A DNA stretch of 64,000 bases from Desmonostoc vinosum HA7617-LM4 (GTDB lineage: Bacteria > Cyanobacteriota > Cyanobacteriia > Cyanobacteriales > Nostocaceae). The notes below the pieces were generated by a model. It had not been told where the DNA came from. It saw only the letters and a program-made list of their open reading frames with translations, and did not search any database. Position 1 is the first letter of the stretch. Every line of letters begins with the position of its first letter. A program made the translations under genes and the position numbers. The stretch is taken from contig JAHHHC010000005.1 of assembly GCA_019359515.1 (NCBI GenBank), positions 62,001 to 126,000 on the forward strand, in the 5' to 3' direction. Positions 9,407-17,522 of the stretch are shown here, piece by piece.

Positions 9407-9629
9407 TTATGACTGTTGGAAACGGAATAATAAGTTAAACACTGCACCAGCGGCGGCTTCCTCTCCTCGGAAGTCATCAAATGCAGTTAATTGGAACAGT
9501 TGACGAGTAATTTTGATTCCTGCAACCAGTTTTCGCAAATCGGATTCACCGTCTTTTGTGAGGCGGTTGGCAAAAAACAATACAGCTCGCCGAGCCTGTA
9601 CCAATCACAATATAATCGTATTCAGCCAT
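9407..9629 (-). pseudogene. Remnant of a GMC (choline dehydrogenase-like) oxidoreductase
   Basis: The sequence starts with an ATG preceded by AGGAGA and encodes MAEYDYIVIGTGSAS, the FAD-binding start of GMC oxidoreductases (normally GxGxxG). The next family element, ANRLTKDGESD, is in another frame, so a one-base shift lies in the T-run near 9585. It then jumps directly to a C-terminal-like stretch (AGIKITRQLFQ...AFDDFRGEE). Intact family members have around 500 residues, so most of the gene has been deleted. Not functional as a GMC enzyme. Confidence 0.75.
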
Positions 9630-9765
9630 AAGATTCTCCTGATTAATTACGAAGTTTGTAGAATCATACTGTTTTTAGCGATCGCTAAAAACAAACCTAC
9701 TTTAAACTTATGTCATTACTTCTGTTGGCGTCAGCCCTAACGATAAGTCTTCAAGCGAACATGAT

Positions 9766-10371
9766 ATGAATCAGATTATGTTTAAAAAATTAGCAGCAGG
9801 AATTGGTTTTGGGATACTATTTGCTGTAAACCCTATAGCTATAGGTGAGAATCACAGTTCAAACTACCCTAGCAATTTTCTTGATAAGTCGAGCAAAAAA
9901 TTAATTGATTCGTCTAAAAATTCCATAGGTGGAATTAAACTAGGTATGAAAGAAAAGGATATTATTAAAAAATTGGGTAAACCGAAAAGTCGAACTATAA
10001 CATATGGTAAATTTTGTGATTTTGACTTATATACTACTACTTGGAAATTCAACGGCTTAGAAATTGAAGGACTTTCAACTTCTAGTAACCCAAGCAAAAG
10101 TGAAGTGCATCAAATCACTACTACTAGTTCGTCTTATCCCACTGAGAAAGGGGTAAAGGTTAGCGATCGCATAACTACGGCTCTCAAAGCATACTCAACG
10201 TTTTTATCAACACATGAGTATACCTCAACATTATCAACAAGCGAGCTTCTATCAAAAATTGATAGTGAAAATGGTTTAGTATATCCAAATGATGCTTATG
10301 GTGGTTTATTCTTTTCTATTAATAAACAAAAGGGCATTAAAGAAATTAGATTAGTGAAAGGTGCTTGTTGA
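9766..10371 (+). CDS. Secreted protein, BamE/SmpA-like pattern, paralogue 1
   Basis: A 201-residue protein with a signal peptide (FKKLAAGIGFGILFAVNPIAIG). The mature part has a motif IGGIKLGMKEKDIIKKLGKP, which resembles the short helix-turn pattern of BamE/SmpA-like folds (inference). No catalytic motif is seen. The start ATG gives MNQIMFKKLAAG; a second ATG four codons on is also possible. A close paralogue lies at 12406 and a Ser/Thr kinase gene is between them on the other strand, with stop codons 39 bp apart. Cysteines near the middle and at the C terminus (KGAC) are conserved between the paralogues, suggesting a disulfide. Confidence 0.75.
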   Translation: MNQIMFKKLAAGIGFGILFAVNPIAIGENHSSNYPSNFLDKSSKKLIDSSKNSIGGIKLGMKEKDIIKKLGKPKSRTITYGKFCDFDLYTTTWKFNGLEIEGLSTSSNPSKSEVHQITTTSSSYPTEKGVKVSDRITTALKAYSTFLSTHEYTSTLSTSELLSKIDSENGLVYPNDAYGGLFFSINKQKGIKEIRLVKGAC

Positions 10372-10409
10372 AAAATAGCAGAGATCTGGCGATGACTGAA
10401 ACTACTAAT

Positions 10410-12212
10410 TCACATTTGAGTACGATAAATTGGCAGCTTTAACCACTCACTGAGTTCATAAGCTAACCACTCAAGTTCGGCTGGAGAGAGTGAACCATCT
10501 TCCCCTAGTTGATATTTTTGCTGTCCTGCCCAAATTCTCAGAAAACCATCTGAGTTATCGCTGTTACTGTAATACTCTATGGCGCTAATGCCCATTCTCA
10601 GGCTAGGGGGTGGATCTTTTTTGGATGCAGATGTCAGGTTAATTTGCTGATTATCAATATGAAGCTGGGTATAGTTATTGCTATTCTGGCTCGAATCTTG
10701 GGGAATTAAAATATCAATCCAACTCGGTCTTTTGAGTAAGACAATTTTGCTGTCAATCGGTTTTTCAATGGAAATTTGAGATGGTATAACCTTTGGTAAT
10801 CCCTTCCGAAATAGAGCTGTGGGCAACGATAAATGCTGCATAGTTTCTTGAGTGGGCAAATTTAACCACTTTCCCAGTTCAGAGGCTAACCACTGCAACT
10901 CTTGAGGAGAAAGCAAAGAGTTACTATCTAATTTATACTGTTTATCTGCCCAAATAATTAATGAGTGGTAGCCTTCACTATTTCGGTACTCTAAGCTAGT
11001 GATTGTTTGCCGAGGGCTAGAAATTGCAGTTTTAGGTTTGTCTTGTTCATAAAGGCAAAGGGTAATCTGATACTGATCAATCCTGAGAGTATTTAATTTA
11101 GTTAAAGGTCGTCTGAAAATACTTAAAATAATTCGCTCTAAGTAGGAGCCACTTATCCATAGCAGCAGGAGAGAAACTGATAAAACTGGGTTGAAAAAAG
11201 CAAGAATTAAACCTACACCAAACCAGACAGCAACGTTTTTGAATAATGGTGATAGTGTATAAATTCGTTGAGTTCGTGTCTGAGGAAATTGAATGGTTAG
11301 TAAATTTGCTGTTGTTGATAGTTTAACTGGGCTGCCATGAGGTTTAGCGATCGCAATCGGTGCAACTTCTACCCCAGGTTTTTCAATGTATACTTGTTGA
11401 CCTGTGGATAAGCGATCTAAACTTCGCAGTGCTGCTTCTGCCGATGCAAACCGCTCATCTAAACCCGGTTCTACTAATCGTGCTAACCACTGCGTTAATT
11501 CAGAACTGAGATTAGTCAAGGGCTTGAATTGTAACCTCAGTTGTTTTTGAGGAATATCGGCAGGGTGCTTTCCTGTTGCCATATAAATTAGCGTTGCACC
11601 TAACCCGTATAAATCCGATGCAGGATTAGCACGCCCACCAAATTGTTCTGGGGGCATGTAGCCATAAGTACCAACAATTGTAATCGTTCCGCTTTCCCTG
11701 GCTGCTAATGTCTGCACAGAACCAAAATCCACCAAGTACACATCGCCAATCGAATGTCCAGAACGATTTTTCAGGAGAATGTTACTCGGTTTGATATCTC
11801 GGTGAATGACGGGTGGTTGGCGACCGTGTAGATAGATCAGAATTTCCAGAAGCGATGTGGCAAGTTGTTTGACATCCAGTTCGCTAAATGTCCGCCCTGC
11901 TTTTAAGCACGCTTCTAAAGATTCTCCTTCTATATAGCTTTGCACTAATGCAAAGTTATGAGTGTTGGCTGAAGCTAGGTCAAAGAAATCTAGATATTGC
12001 GGAATGGCTGGATGGGAAAGTGTACGTAATGTTTCTGCTTCGCGCTCAAATAATTTTAGGTCATCCCAAACGAATTCTTGGCTAAAACTGAGTAATTTCA
12101 CAACTACCAGATTTTGAGTTTGTCGATCCCATGCTAACAGCGCTTGTCGTCCAGCTTTTTTACCCAATTGCCGACGAATTTCGTAGCGGTCTACTAGTAA
12201 GTGACCTATCAT
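10410..12212 (-). CDS. Membrane Ser/Thr protein kinase (Hanks type)
   Basis: A 600-residue kinase. The N-terminal catalytic domain (residues about 10-270) has VVVKLL with the ATP-binding Lys, HRDIKPSNILL as catalytic loop, DFGS as the metal-binding motif, and GTYGYMPPEQFGG. The Gly-rich loop (LGKKAGRQA) is less glycine-rich than the consensus. A hydrophobic hairpin at about 325-355 suggests membrane anchoring. The C-terminal half holds two copies of an unrecognised module, each with an IWA-[DG]xQ-Y-LxxxxSLSPxELxWLAxEL pattern, near residues 405-455 and 545-595. It is flanked by two paralogous secreted proteins; a functional link is speculative. Confidence 0.9.
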   Translation of the reverse strand: MIGHLLVDRYEIRRQLGKKAGRQALLAWDRQTQNLVVVKLLSFSQEFVWDDLKLFEREAETLRTLSHPAIPQYLDFFDLASANTHNFALVQSYIEGESLEACLKAGRTFSELDVKQLATSLLEILIYLHGRQPPVIHRDIKPSNILLKNRSGHSIGDVYLVDFGSVQTLAARESGTITIVGTYGYMPPEQFGGRANPASDLYGLGATLIYMATGKHPADIPQKQLRLQFKPLTNLSSELTQWLARLVEPGLDERFASAEAALRSLDRLSTGQQVYIEKPGVEVAPIAIAKPHGSPVKLSTTANLLTIQFPQTRTQRIYTLSPLFKNVAVWFGVGLILAFFNPVLSVSLLLLWISGSYLERIILSIFRRPLTKLNTLRIDQYQITLCLYEQDKPKTAISSPRQTITSLEYRNSEGYHSLIIWADKQYKLDSNSLLSPQELQWLASELGKWLNLPTQETMQHLSLPTALFRKGLPKVIPSQISIEKPIDSKIVLLKRPSWIDILIPQDSSQNSNNYTQLHIDNQQINLTSASKKDPPPSLRMGISAIEYYSNSDNSDGFLRIWAGQQKYQLGEDGSLSPAELEWLAYELSEWLKLPIYRTQM

Positions 12213-12405
12213 CGCTAACCCCTTACGTAGAATAGTTCACTCTAGAAATACTAACGCTGTTGCTAATAATTCTGGAGCGTCCTAACTAGGGATGCGATCG
12301 CAATCACTATAAAATTACAGCTTTCTGTAGAGATAAATATTGATTATTTTGAGCAAATCTATAGTATATTTACATAAATTCAGTAAAATTTTTAACTAGT
12401 AATAT

Positions 12406-12945
12406 TTGTATCAAGTTATATTTAAAAAATTAGCAGTAGCAATTGGTTTTGGGATATTACTGGTTGTAAATCCTACAGCCACAGGTGAGAACAGCAATCT
12501 TCTTGATAAGTCCAGCAAGAAAGAAATTGATGTATCTAAGATATCCATAGGTGGTATTAAGTTGGGTATGAAAGAGAAGGAAATTATCAAAAAATTAGGT
12601 AGGCCGAAAAGTCGAACTACAAAGTACGATGATGTTTGTTATAGCTCCTATATTACTACTTGGAAATACAATGAATTAGAAATAGAAGGTCTTTCAACTT
12701 CTAATAATGTAAGTCAAAGTGAAGTACATTTAATTAAAACTTCTAGTTCGCATCATCCCACTGATAAAGGGATAAAGGTAGGCGATCGCATAGGTAAAGC
12801 CCAAAAAACATACTCTGCGTTTTTATCAAGAAATGATACTAAAAACTATTTAGCATATCCCAACGATGCTTTTGGTGGTTTAGTATTTTCTATTAGCAAA
12901 CAGGGGGTAATTAGAGAAATTCAATTACTAGGAGCATCCTGTTAA
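12406..12945 (+). CDS. Secreted protein, BamE/SmpA-like pattern, paralogue 2 (TTG start)
   Basis: 179 residues, clearly paralogous to the protein at 9766 (shared IGGIKLGMKEK, KPKSRT/RPKSRT, DRI, YPNDA.GGL.FSI.KQ). The signal is FKKLAVAIGFGILLVVNP. Both ATG codons at the start of paralogue 1 are replaced here: the first aligns with TTG (12406) and the second with ATA, so TTG is the only plausible start. It may be weakly expressed or on the way to decay, although the rest of the frame is intact. Function unknown. Confidence 0.68.
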   Translation: MYQVIFKKLAVAIGFGILLVVNPTATGENSNLLDKSSKKEIDVSKISIGGIKLGMKEKEIIKKLGRPKSRTTKYDDVCYSSYITTWKYNELEIEGLSTSNNVSQSEVHLIKTSSSHHPTDKGIKVGDRIGKAQKTYSAFLSRNDTKNYLAYPNDAFGGLVFSISKQGVIREIQLLGASC

Positions 12946-12984
12946 TATACATTAGACTTCTTGCTAAAGTCATGCTTAATATTA

Positions 12985-13017
12985 GAGCCGACCGCCTAGA
13001 ATGCTTAGCGGCGGCTC
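12985..13017. terminator. GC-rich hairpin between convergent genes
   Basis: GAGCCG(A)CCGC pairs with GCGGCGGCTC around a loop of about 12 nt. It sits between the stop codons of the 12406 (+) and 13028 (-) genes, so it could terminate either. There is no strong T-tract. Confidence 0.4.
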
Positions 13018-13027
13018 AACTTAATTG

Positions 13028-15316
13028 TTAGGCTTCGATAACTACTCTCAAGTTGCCGCGTTTTTTTGCAACGCGACAAGCAGTAGTGCTACCGGAACGT
13101 TCAAATTCTAAATCGAGGATGGTAGGGCCTACTCGCAAATTATGGAAGGACAGACGATTGATTGACTCTGGTAAAGCCGGATCAATGATTCGTAAGCAAT
13201 TATTTTGAGCATCAGGCACTAAATTGACCATCATTTGCAGTAATTGAAATATACTACCCGTTGCCCAAGCTTGCGGAGTACAAGCAACAGGATACTGCAC
13301 AGGGGCATTATCACCGTTACGTTCGTAACCACAGAAAAGTTCGGGAGGGCGTTGATAGGATTGCTGACAAGTCATGTCAAATAAGCCTTGGAAAAGTTCT
13401 AGGGCTTGGTCGATTAAACCAAGCGATCGCAATCCCATGGCAATCAATGCGTTATCATGCGGCCAAACTGAACCAATGTGATAACCCATCGGATTATAAG
13501 CTGGTGACAAACTACTTAAGGTACGAATTCCCCAACCATTAAACATATCTGGGGCGCGTAATCTTTCCGCTACACTATAGGCTCTTTCGGGTGTAAAAAT
13601 GCCCAGATGTAAGCAATGACCAGGATTTGAGGTAATGCTGTCTACTTGTTTACCGTCTCCATCCAAAGCTAAAGCGCAAAAATCTTGGTCTTCTATCCAA
13701 AAATCCCTGTTAAAACGCACCTTCAGGTTTCTGGCCTCTTCTTGCCAACGGTCTGCTAAATCAAGTCGCTTCTTCATCTTGGCAATTTCTGCTAGGCGCG
13801 TTTTTGCCGAATAGACGTAGGCTTGCACCTCACAAAGGGCAATTGGGCCGTTGGCTAGTTCTCCTTTGCGGTCTACAATACAGTCACCAGAGTCTTTCCA
13901 CCCTTGATTGTCTAAACCGCGTTTAGATTTGCGGTAGTAGCTTAAATAGCTGGTTTGTTTGGTATGACGATCAATCCACTCCATAGCCGCTAGGGCATTG
14001 GGCCAAAGTTGTTCTAGGGTTTCTTGGTCGTGAGTCCAAGCGTAGTATTCGGCATACAACATCAACCACAGGGGAGTGGCATCAACTGTACCGTAGTAAG
14101 GTGTATGGGGGATTTCTTGACACCGAGCCATTTCCCCTAAGCGCAACTCGTGTAAAATTTTACCCGGTTCTTCTTCGCGCCATTCATCATCGATTTTCCC
14201 TTGATGTAAGGCTAATAAAGTTAGAGTTTCTTTCGCAATTTGCGAGTTTAACATCAGAGTTTGGGAAGCTGTAATCAGCGAATCTCGACCAAATAGTGTA
14301 GAAAACCAAGGCACTCCAGCAGAAACAGTTTTATATTTACCAAAAGACTGACGCAATAAATACATATCTTGCTCAGCCCTTTCAATTGCTCGATTGAAGG
14401 TGCTTTTGTCTGAGCTGATTCGGGTAATTTGTTGTACCCAGTTTTGCTCTTCCATCCATTCTGCGGCTTTTGCTTGTCCTAAAGTGGTAGCTGCACTCAC
14501 GGTGGAACTAGACTTGTTGTTGGTCAACATATTTACCCGATAGCCTAGCTTTTGCGTTTCGTGAGAAGCTAACTCTAGCTGCCAAACCGCAGTGTAACCC
14601 CTAAAATGGTTTGGTTGGCAATGCTGGAATTGGATACGGGATTCCATCACCGCCCCATCTAAACCTTGATATGCAAGAGTTAAAGATGTTTCTGTAACAG
14701 AGTGTGGTTGACTCTGAATAGGTATAAGTCCATCAGCTGTAGGCGATACTTCTTCTGGTGTTGGTTCCACCAAACGCAAAAGCCGGCCCCGTTTGTCTCT
14801 GCTATAGCCCCGAACTTCAAATAAATCTACAAAATCGGCATCAAAGCTGATGCTGAGTTCTAAACTGACGGTAGTTGTGCTATAGTTTGTGATTTCTATT
14901 TCTTCAAATAGTGCCCCATTGAGGACAATTTCGCGGCGGATTCCTACAGTATCGGCTTTGAGGCGGTCTTCAATTCTGGGGTTGGTACACAAAACTGACA
15001 ACGCAAAACCTTTTTGGGCAGTACTACTGAGAAGTATAGGCGATCGCCCCTCAATCTGTAACTCTAAGCGACTGAGAAACCGCGTATCGCTACAAAACAG
15101 TCCCATGCTGGGGTTGCCATCATTCAGGGAACAGCCAGAAATGTTCCCCATCGGATCTGTCACCAAGAATAAATCATCATCTTTTACCGTCAGAGTTGGC
15201 TGTGGTCTTTCACTGACAACACAAGGCCATTCCGGGATTGGTAGTTGTTCTGCTGGAATAAAAGTCTTTCCGTCCAAAAAAATTTTTTCCGGGGTCATCA
15301 GTGTATCCGGTGTCAT
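13028..15316 (-). CDS. Amylo-alpha-1,6-glucosidase / debranching-enzyme-like protein
   Basis: About 762 residues. The N-terminal half is a glycogen-debranching N-terminal-type beta domain (LFLVTDPMGNISG..., GLFCSDTRFLS). The C-terminal half is an (alpha/alpha)6 toroid with SAGVPWFSTLFGRDSL, WPHDNALIAMGL and PELFCGYER, as in the GDE family. It probably cleaves alpha-1,6 branches of glycogen or a related glucan. The frame continues upstream through GGGGATT/GGGGACT and CTCATC repeats encoding a Gly-Asp-Glu/Pro-Ser-rich leader that is not credible. I therefore take the ATG at 15316 (or 15298). Confidence 0.87.
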   Translation of the reverse strand: MTPDTLMTPEKIFLDGKTFIPAEQLPIPEWPCVVSERPQPTLTVKDDDLFLVTDPMGNISGCSLNDGNPSMGLFCSDTRFLSRLELQIEGRSPILLSSTAQKGFALSVLCTNPRIEDRLKADTVGIRREIVLNGALFEEIEITNYSTTTVSLELSISFDADFVDLFEVRGYSRDKRGRLLRLVEPTPEEVSPTADGLIPIQSQPHSVTETSLTLAYQGLDGAVMESRIQFQHCQPNHFRGYTAVWQLELASHETQKLGYRVNMLTNNKSSSTVSAATTLGQAKAAEWMEEQNWVQQITRISSDKSTFNRAIERAEQDMYLLRQSFGKYKTVSAGVPWFSTLFGRDSLITASQTLMLNSQIAKETLTLLALHQGKIDDEWREEEPGKILHELRLGEMARCQEIPHTPYYGTVDATPLWLMLYAEYYAWTHDQETLEQLWPNALAAMEWIDRHTKQTSYLSYYRKSKRGLDNQGWKDSGDCIVDRKGELANGPIALCEVQAYVYSAKTRLAEIAKMKKRLDLADRWQEEARNLKVRFNRDFWIEDQDFCALALDGDGKQVDSITSNPGHCLHLGIFTPERAYSVAERLRAPDMFNGWGIRTLSSLSPAYNPMGYHIGSVWPHDNALIAMGLRSLGLIDQALELFQGLFDMTCQQSYQRPPELFCGYERNGDNAPVQYPVACTPQAWATGSIFQLLQMMVNLVPDAQNNCLRIIDPALPESINRLSFHNLRVGPTILDLEFERSGSTTACRVAKKRGNLRVVIEA

Positions 15317-15339
15317 TAGCCAAGGTTCCTGTTTGGGCA

Positions 15340-15505
15340 ATAGGGACTGGGGATTGGGGACTGGGGATTGGGGACTGGGGATTGGGGACTGGGGACTGGG
15401 GATTGGGGACGCGGGGACGCGGGGACTGAATAATGATCTTTCTCCCTCATCTCCCTCATCCCCCTCATCCCCCTCATCTCCCTCATCTCCCTCATCCCCC
15501 ACATC
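15340..15505. repeat. Heptamer (GGGGACT/GGGGATT) and CTCATC-type low-complexity repeats
   Basis: About ten alternating heptamers GGGGACT / GGGGATT (15346-15410), followed by CTCCCTCATC / CCCCTCATC units to about 15500. These are the short tandem repeats typical of heterocystous cyanobacteria. They sit immediately upstream of the debranching-enzyme start and keep its frame open by chance. Confidence 0.85.
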
Positions 15506-15735
15506 TGAGTCATTCTAGCCAAAATAATGCTTACATAACTGCTGGCAAAAAAGCAGTGAGCAAATTAAAGTTATCTCACTCATGAGAAAATCTTATGTAT
15601 TTGTGTTGATGAGTTGACAGTTAAGGCTGATATTTTGGTATTTGATTAGACAAATTTATGATATTTAATAATCCTTGAAAGAGGATTGGGAAATAGGGAA
15701 TAGGAACTGGGGAGGCAGGGTGAGAAATACTACTA

Positions 15736-15834
15736 AGCTGTTCCACATATAACTTGCATAATTAGGGCGGGCAAGATGCCCACCCCACAAGAGTTTTATT
15801 TAATTTGATTATGTAATTTAGATGTTTTTTAGCT
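15736..15834. mobile_element. TA-flanked 99-bp MITE, copy 1
   Basis: Both ends start AGCT; the inverted ends share AGCT, ACAT, TAA and CATAAT blocks over about 28 bp, and TA flanks both sides (15734-15735, 15835-15836). A second copy at 16837-16935 differs at only two positions. No coding capacity. The inner GGGCGGGCAAGATGCCCACC is a small palindrome. Confidence 0.75.
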
Positions 15835-15882
15835 TAACACTCACTCCTGACTCAGCACTTCCCCAATCCCCAAGATGGAATT

Positions 15883-16092
15883 GCGATCGCATTTACTATT
15901 TCGGCGATCGCATTTGTTATTTCGGCGGCTACATTTGTTATTTCGGCGGCTACATTTGTTATTTCGGCGACTATATTTGCTATTTCGGCGATCGCATTTG
16001 TTATTTCGGCGACTATATTTGCTATTTCGGCGATCGCATTTGTTATTTCGGCGACTACATTTGCTATTTCGGCGATCGCATTTACTATTTCG
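15883..16092. repeat. Tandem array of ten 21-bp units built around HIP1
   Basis: Exactly ten 21-bp units of the form GCGATCGCATTTGTTATTTC plus G. Units 1, 2, 6, 8 and 10 contain GCGATCGC; units 3 and 4 have GCGGCTAC; units 5, 7 and 9 have GCGACTAT/C. The second half therefore alternates with a 42-bp period. Because 21 is a multiple of three, several frames are open by chance on both strands; none has a credible start context. Confidence 0.9.
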
Positions 16093-16299
16093 GCGATGCC
16101 TGTGGCGGGCTACGCTAACGCATTTGCTGATTGCACTTATTATCAAACAACAAATCAATATAAAAAATGAGTAAAAACACAGACAACCTCGTAATTATTG
16201 CATTGAACTTTTAATGAAATAAATCCATAAAACTACCCATCTCAGGTAAAAAGATGTTCCACTATGTTGAAAAAGGAATTATTAAAAAAAGGATATCTG

Positions 16300-16737
16300 A
16301 TGTCTTTAAAAACTCGTGGTTCTGCTGCTGTTAACAAAGCCCAACTTCGTCTTGCCTTGCTTAAATCCATTGATGAAAATCTGGATTTAGGACATGGGTT
16401 AACAATTGAAGCCTACAACCACCTAATCAACACTACCCGTGCTGTACTAGAAGCTCATAATACGCTGGTGTCCAATCTTGAAGAATCGCGTAAAACAATC
16501 ACCCAGATGGATAAAGCCCTTTCCGAAATGTCTGAACGAATGCTAAGTGGAGTTGCAACTGTCTACGGCAGAAACAGTATAGAGTATTCCAAGGCTGGCG
16601 GCTCTAATCGAAAACGAAGTAAACAATCTAGTTCAAAAGTTACTCCAGTTGTAGCGGTTCTTACTACTCAACCTACTCAAGCTGCAATTGCAAATGCGTC
16701 AACTAACGGTAATGGCACAACTCCTTTGCTGCAATAA
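16300..16737 (+). CDS. Conserved-looking hypothetical protein, 145 aa
   Basis: No family recognised. The N-terminal two thirds are predicted helical (LRLALLKSIDENLDLGHG, LINTTRAVLEAHNTLVSNLEE), with heptad-like spacing that suggests a coiled coil. The C terminus is a basic/Ser-rich and then Thr/Ala-rich tail, probably disordered. The ATG at 16300 is preceded by AAGGA at good spacing. An in-frame ATG at 16264 would add 12 residues and itself contains that ribosome-binding site. It lies between a repeat array and transposon-like elements. Confidence 0.6.
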   Translation: MSLKTRGSAAVNKAQLRLALLKSIDENLDLGHGLTIEAYNHLINTTRAVLEAHNTLVSNLEESRKTITQMDKALSEMSERMLSGVATVYGRNSIEYSKAGGSNRKRSKQSSSKVTPVVAVLTTQPTQAAIANASTNGNGTTPLLQ

Positions 16738-16804
16738 TCAACTTTTTGGCTCATACACCTACTATGCGAGTTCCTATGGTCATTGCTGGGACAGATATTC
16801 CTTA

Positions 16805-16990
16805 GACTTCTTGCATAAATATTTTTTGTCGGGCTAAGCTGTTCCACATATAACTTGCATAATTAGAGCGGGCAAGATGCCCACTCCACAAGAGTTTTAT
16901 TTAATTTGATTATGTAATTTAGATGTTTTTTAGCTTACGCCCCGCTTCGCTAACACGCAGAGGCGCAAAGAAGGACTTTTGCAAGAGGTT
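16805..16990. mobile_element. TA-flanked element with a nested 99-bp MITE
   Basis: The left end GACTTCTTGCATAAAT and the right end (minus strand) AACCTCTTGCAAAAGT are inverted repeats, flanked by TA at 16803-16804 and 16991-16992. The same ends occur at 19578-19742. The interior is occupied by the 99-bp MITE copy 2 plus about 55 bp. Confidence 0.6.
16837..16935. mobile_element. TA-flanked 99-bp MITE, copy 2 (nested)
   Basis: Differs from 15736-15834 at two positions (GGGCGG to GAGCGG; CACCCC to CACTCC). TA flanks at 16835-16836 and 16936-16937. The near identity implies recent movement or duplication. Confidence 0.75.
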
Positions 16991-17522
16991 TATTGACCAA
17001 TTTTGCTTCGGAAAAATTACGGGGGGCGATCGCTAATTTACCAAATACAAGACGCGATTGATCGGATCTCGATAATGTGATTAAAATTACTCGCGGTGCT
17101 GTACTCAAGAGTAAAATACACCCCACTGCCTATCTTCCCCTGTCCCCTTTATTTGTAGATTCTTTGCGAAGGCTACCTCATGGCAAAATTGGTCGAAAAT
17201 ATATATTGGGCGTAATAGCCTATTATTTTGAAATATCACAATACCAATCAATGGATAAAAAACTTAGGTAAAGAATAAAGTAACTGTGACAAATGGCTTA
17301 AGCACATCGGGACACAAAATACAAATGAAATATCCCAAATGTGTAAATCAAGCTGCACCTGTCACTCCTAGATGGTAAAAATGTGCTATGCCTGCCTTGG
17401 CAAAAATGCTTTTTAGCATTCTTTACATATTGCAACTGTCAATTTAACTTGAAAGTCCGTTGTAATTTGTACAATGCAGCTGTGACGTGGATATTTTCCA
17501 GTTTGGGCATTTAATAATATTC

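Larger units (their letters stand above)
16738..17522. other. Intergenic region with nested small elements
   Basis: Contains a TA-flanked element (16805-16990) with another (16837-16935) inserted inside it. The remainder (17000-17522) is AT-rich. A 64-codon frame at 17077 shows no features and is not called. Confidence 0.6.

Noticed and set aside
15317-15502. N-terminal extension of the debranching-enzyme-like protein
   Set aside because: It is coded entirely by intergenic repeats (Gly-Asp-Glu and Pro-Ser runs), so the start was moved to 15316.
15883-16092. Possible CRISPR array
   Set aside because: Units are directly contiguous with no unique spacers and no cas genes are nearby.
15822-16118. 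Open frames on both strands through the 21-bp array
   Set aside because: They exist because the unit is a multiple of three and has no stop; peptide repeats differ by frame and none has a start signal.
17077-17271. 64-codon frame upstream of the DICT kinase
   Set aside because: No recognisable features or ribosome-binding site; composition is like the surrounding non-coding DNA.
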